NCBI GenBank assembly: GCA_023078555.1 | Contig: CM041204.1 | Coordinates: forward strand, 4,618,430 to 4,682,429 | Origin: Ulva prolifera | Lineage: Eukaryota; Chlorophyta; Ulvophyceae; Ulvales; Ulvaceae | Direction of reading: 5' to 3' | Length of the DNA stretch: 64,000 nt | In this document: positions 60,847-64,000 of the stretch, piece by piece | Position numbering within the stretch: position 1 is the first letter of the stretch | Layout of the letters: each line of letters begins with the position of its first letter | Made by a program: the position numbers and the translations under genes | Notes under the pieces: model-generated | The model's input: only the letters and a program-made list of their open reading frames with translations | Database searches by the model: none | Told to the model about the DNA's origin: nothing

Positions 60847-63800
60847 ATGATGGAGCATTCGCTTGCACAGCTCGGCACCTCTGCTGCACCGGATCCAAAC
60901 ATTGCGGACACTCTGTCTAGTCTCGCTAATACATTGCAGCTTTCAAATGGTACAAGCGCCCCTGCAGCGCAAGCTGTGGCACGCCCTGAGTCCACCGCCT
61001 CTGCTGTCGACGTCTCCGGAATGCTGCAGAGCCTCAGTGCTGCAGTCCCTGCCCTGGGAGGCGCGTCTGCTGCACCTAACAACGGCCCTTCAACTCAGAT
61101 GCTCTCATCTGAAGCACGTGGTCCTAGCGGAAGTCTCTCTGGCCTTGGATCCCAGCTCCTGCAGCTGCAGCAGCACATGCAAGACGACCACCCTTCAGAC
61201 TCCGGCTCGATCGCGGCGTCGCACCGCAGCAAAGCAGCAGCAATCGCTGCAGCCCTGCATGATTCCACCCCCGCGGATAGCCACGCTCCGGATGCCCCCG
61301 ACTTCACACTCCTCAGCGAAACCGTGTCAGAATCACTCCACAAGCACAGTCACACTCGAGAGCCGCCTGTTCGAAAGTCTCCCCCAGCACCCCCACCCAC
61401 CCCTCCCATGTCCAATCCCGCTGTCCGGCCAACAATGCACCCACGCATAGAAGCCCCTGCAGCGCCTCTGCCCTCGTCAGGGGTACACATCATGCACACA
61501 CGAGCGCCGGCAGCGCTGCCCCCAGGACCACCCCGCCCCCCACCCCGCGTTCCAGGAGGCCCCCCTCCGCCAACATCTGATGCCATCATGTCTGCTCCAG
61601 TCCAGCCAGGGCCCCCGGGGGCAGGTCTCACACGTGCCCCCTTGGGCCACCCACCCGCTAAACCCCCTCTGCAGCCCGCCAACGGTGCGCTGCGCTTCCT
61701 GTCGGCCATCACTTCACCTGATTGCTATCGCGTTGGCACCTCATGGCTGTCCATAGTGCCGCATCGGCCAACCTCATGCCTAATCACACTACCTGAGCGG
61801 CGTCGAAGGACCTTTGCTTGCATTGCAAGCAGCGTCCTCACCCACAGAATCACGCCTGGGCTGTCCTACAGGAGGCCCGCGCCAGCACGCAGCAGCCCAA
61901 CAGGACGCAGCGGCTGGCCCTAAAAACCCCACATGGCCTGCCCCGCAACCGCCGCGCCCAGCGCTACTGCAGCAGCCAAGGCGGCCACCGCAGCCTGCTC
62001 CCAGCCGGCCAGGACAACAGACGCCGCCACGTCCTGCCGCACTACGGAATGCTGCCGTTGGTCGCGACCAGATTGGGCACAATCCCACATCAGGTAGGCC
62101 AGGCAACCTTGCGCATGGTGGCCAGAGGCGAGCTGCTGTGGATCATGCATCTGCCACTCAAGGTTAGCCTTCCATAGATCATGTTATGCATTCAGGTCTG
62201 TGCATTCATGCTGACAAAGCGTTGTGTGCGGTTTCGGTGGCTGCGATTGTCAAGACGCGGTGGATGGGCGTTGCTGTCAGTACCAGTGATGCACATGCGC
62301 TGCTCTGAAGGCTTGTCAGGAGGCATGCGTAGTCGGGGGCGAGGTCGATGAACTGAACTCGACCTAGGCTTGAGCTATATCGTAGAGCAATGTTGTTGCA
62401 TCTGTCCTTGAACCGTCCGTCCTCGTGGCTCTGGCTGTGTGGATGGCTATGCATCTGTCATCAAGAGTGTCCAATGGCACTCTTGGCAGCTGTTGACAGG
62501 AAACAAACTGCAGGTGGCACCCCTGCCGCTGCCAGCCACAAGGCCGCTACCAGTCAGCACAGTAGAGCTTCTGCTGGCCAGGTACCTGTTGTCAAGGAGA
62601 GGCTGAAGTCAGTGGTGCACCCAAACAATCCTCTCAAACGCATCCCAGTCAGCGCCGCGCAGGCGATGGCGCCTGTCGAGAAGGCTTCGGCAGGTAAAGG
62701 GGCAGCACAGGGCCCATCTGCGATGCAACGCCTGAATGCTGCCAAGGCAAGCTTGGACCGCAAGAAACTGCCGCATGCAACAGCCGGTATGTCACAGCAG
62801 GCGGCGAAGGGCACAGCAGATGTTGGCAAAGAGGAGGCCCGGCCGATCATACGCGGCGGCCTGGGGACCGGTCTCAAGCGCGAAGCTCCCGGCAGTAGCG
62901 CTGCAATTTCACAGCTGGCCGCCGAGCCTCGTCCCATAGCTCGCCATGCAAGCGGCTCTAACGGCAATGCTGCGCAGCTTGGGCAGGTGAAAGCCAAGCC
63001 TGTGGAAGATGCCCTTGTTGCTGCGGTTCGCACCAGGGAGAAACGGCCGCACCCGGCAACAGCAGTCTTTGCTGGCGAGAGGCAGGCTATCAAGCGATTT
63101 CGGCCATCCGACAGCACGCCAGACCTGCGGAATGTGCCGCTGCTTGTGGAACGTACTGGGGGCGCCACGGTGGGCGCTGCTGATGGCGTAAGTAAGCCCC
63201 CGGTACGGCCTGGTCGCCGGAACAAGCCTGGCTCCAAGGCTGCCGCTGGGGATGTAGAGATATTTGGGAAACACAGAGATCGTAGTGCAGCACGACTCCC
63301 CCCAGCATCAAAGGCATCAGCCGGGCCCGGTTCGCCTTCTCTCAAAGTAGCCCACAAACCTGCCCCTCGGCCGACCGAGGGCGAAGATGACTCGTCATCA
63401 GAAGACGAGATGGTACTGATGCAGAGGGCCCCAGCGCGGGCAGCAGCTCCAGCAGCACGCAGCCGGGAGGCGCAGGAGCATCCGCCGAGGCAAGCTGCTG
63501 CGCCTGATGGTACAGGGAAGCTGAGTCGCGGTGGCGTCTCGCACTGGCGCCGGGCGGTCTCACCTCCTCCGCAGAGGCGGCAGGCAGGGCCATCTGCCGC
63601 CGTGCGTGCAGCCGCTGGCACAGAGGTAGTGGATCAGGCTGAGAAATATACCAGGGGTGATCGAAGAGCGCCTGGTCGGCTCGCCACCGCGGCAGGGTCT
63701 GCCGCTCTGCCTTGGCGGGATCCGGCTGCGCAGACTCCACTTGAGCCTTGGGCGCCTGCTGTGCAGCGGCCTAGTGCGGTGCGCAGTGGGGTAGTGGATG

Positions 63801-64000
63801 CGCCGCGTGGGCAGATCGAGCCTGCAATTGGGGCGGTGCGGTCTGTGGTTGTGACGCATGATGTGGAGGCCCAGACGGAGCCGGCAGACGTACGAGACTC
63901 GTCGGTTCAGACCGCGCAGCTGTGGGGCCGAAGCACTGGGTGTCAAGCTGACCTTCCCCGTGCGGACAGCGAGCCTGTGCAGCGGCAGTGTCACACGCAG
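60847..64000 (+). CDS. Long Pro/Ala/Ser-rich protein, runs off the window
   Basis: The first exon, from ATG 60847 to about 61740, begins MMEHSLAQLGTSAAPDPN with amphipathic helices, then Pro-rich FH1-like tracts (PPAPPPTPPM, PPGPPRPPPRVPGGPPPP). A middle exon of about 61820-62093 is Pro/Gln/Ala-rich and ends at a good donor (CAG|GTAGGC). The next exon opens at 62514 in matching phase and stays open to 64000. It contains KSVVHPNNPLKRIPVS, an acidic EGEDDSSSEDEM patch, Arg/Pro-rich stretches, and near the end EAQTEP, SSVQTAQL and GCQADL. No domain recognised; scaffold-like disorder is the safest description. The donor of the first exon is not fixed. Confidence 0.5.

Noticed and set aside
62554-63621. 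355-aa minus-strand frame near the window end
   Set aside because: GC-rich antisense shadow of the plus-strand exon that is phase-linked to the upstream exon and open to 64000.

Overview
The window looks like nuclear DNA of a photosynthetic, flagellated protist (a microalga). Nearly every recognisable gene is split by spliceosomal introns. Axonemal genes are present (DRC3 of the nexin-dynein regulatory complex, an STPG-repeat protein, a RIIa/DPY30-type docking protein). A complete DWARF27-type carotenoid isomerase points to a plastid. I cannot name the genus. Introns run from about 40 to 600 nt and are mostly GT-AG, with at least two GC-AG introns. Gene models were built by hand by joining open frames at splice consensus so that homology and codon phase both hold; internal boundaries of the best models are phase-consistent throughout.

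Layout, left to right. 1-305: long GT microsatellite belonging to a dispersed repeat. 0.48-3.66 kb (+): RRM-like RNA-binding protein, 5' end not seen. 4.48-5.31 kb (+): mitochondrial ISCA2-type Fe-S assembly protein, tail-to-tail with DRC3 (9.65-5.49 kb, -). 11.3-12.2 kb (-): exon-like blocks resembling a polycystin channel, apparently incomplete. 13.02-12.24 kb (-): RIIa-domain protein. 13.28-15.25 kb: element with perfect 21-bp terminal inverted repeats and a 5-bp flanking repeat, carrying a small spliced gene whose second intron is almost entirely a perfect 55-bp hairpin. 16.0-19.4 kb (+): cyclic-nucleotide-binding K+ channel. 21.6-26.7 kb (+): GNPAT/PlsB-type acyltransferase. 26.7-29.3 kb: weak signals only.

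28-37.8 kb is repeat-rich: CA-tailed repeats, an 0.8-kb duplication, near-perfect palindromes, a roughly 60-bp micro-element with flanking direct repeats, and a short inverted-repeat transposon. 37.8-39.4 kb (+): Asp/Glu racemase-family protein. 41.7-45.9 kb (+): probable TAF1C/Rrn6-like Pol I factor. 48.4-47.5 kb (-): small protein resembling meiotic REC114/PHS1. 49.0-52.3 kb (+): C2HC zinc-finger protein of ZC2HC1 type. 54.1-52.7 kb (-): D27-like isomerase. 56.06-55.29 kb (-) and 56.56-57.21 kb (+): divergent pair of small unknown genes. 59.8-57.6 kb (-): STPG-repeat flagellar protein. 60.85 kb to the window end (+): long low-complexity protein running off the window.

The genes do not form an operon-like pathway, but several (DRC3, RIIa protein, STPG protein, ZC2HC protein, possible polycystin block, perhaps the channel) fit a motile-cilium theme. 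The most novel-looking items are the hairpin intron inside the inverted-repeat element, the micro-element family, and the CA-tailed repeat family.
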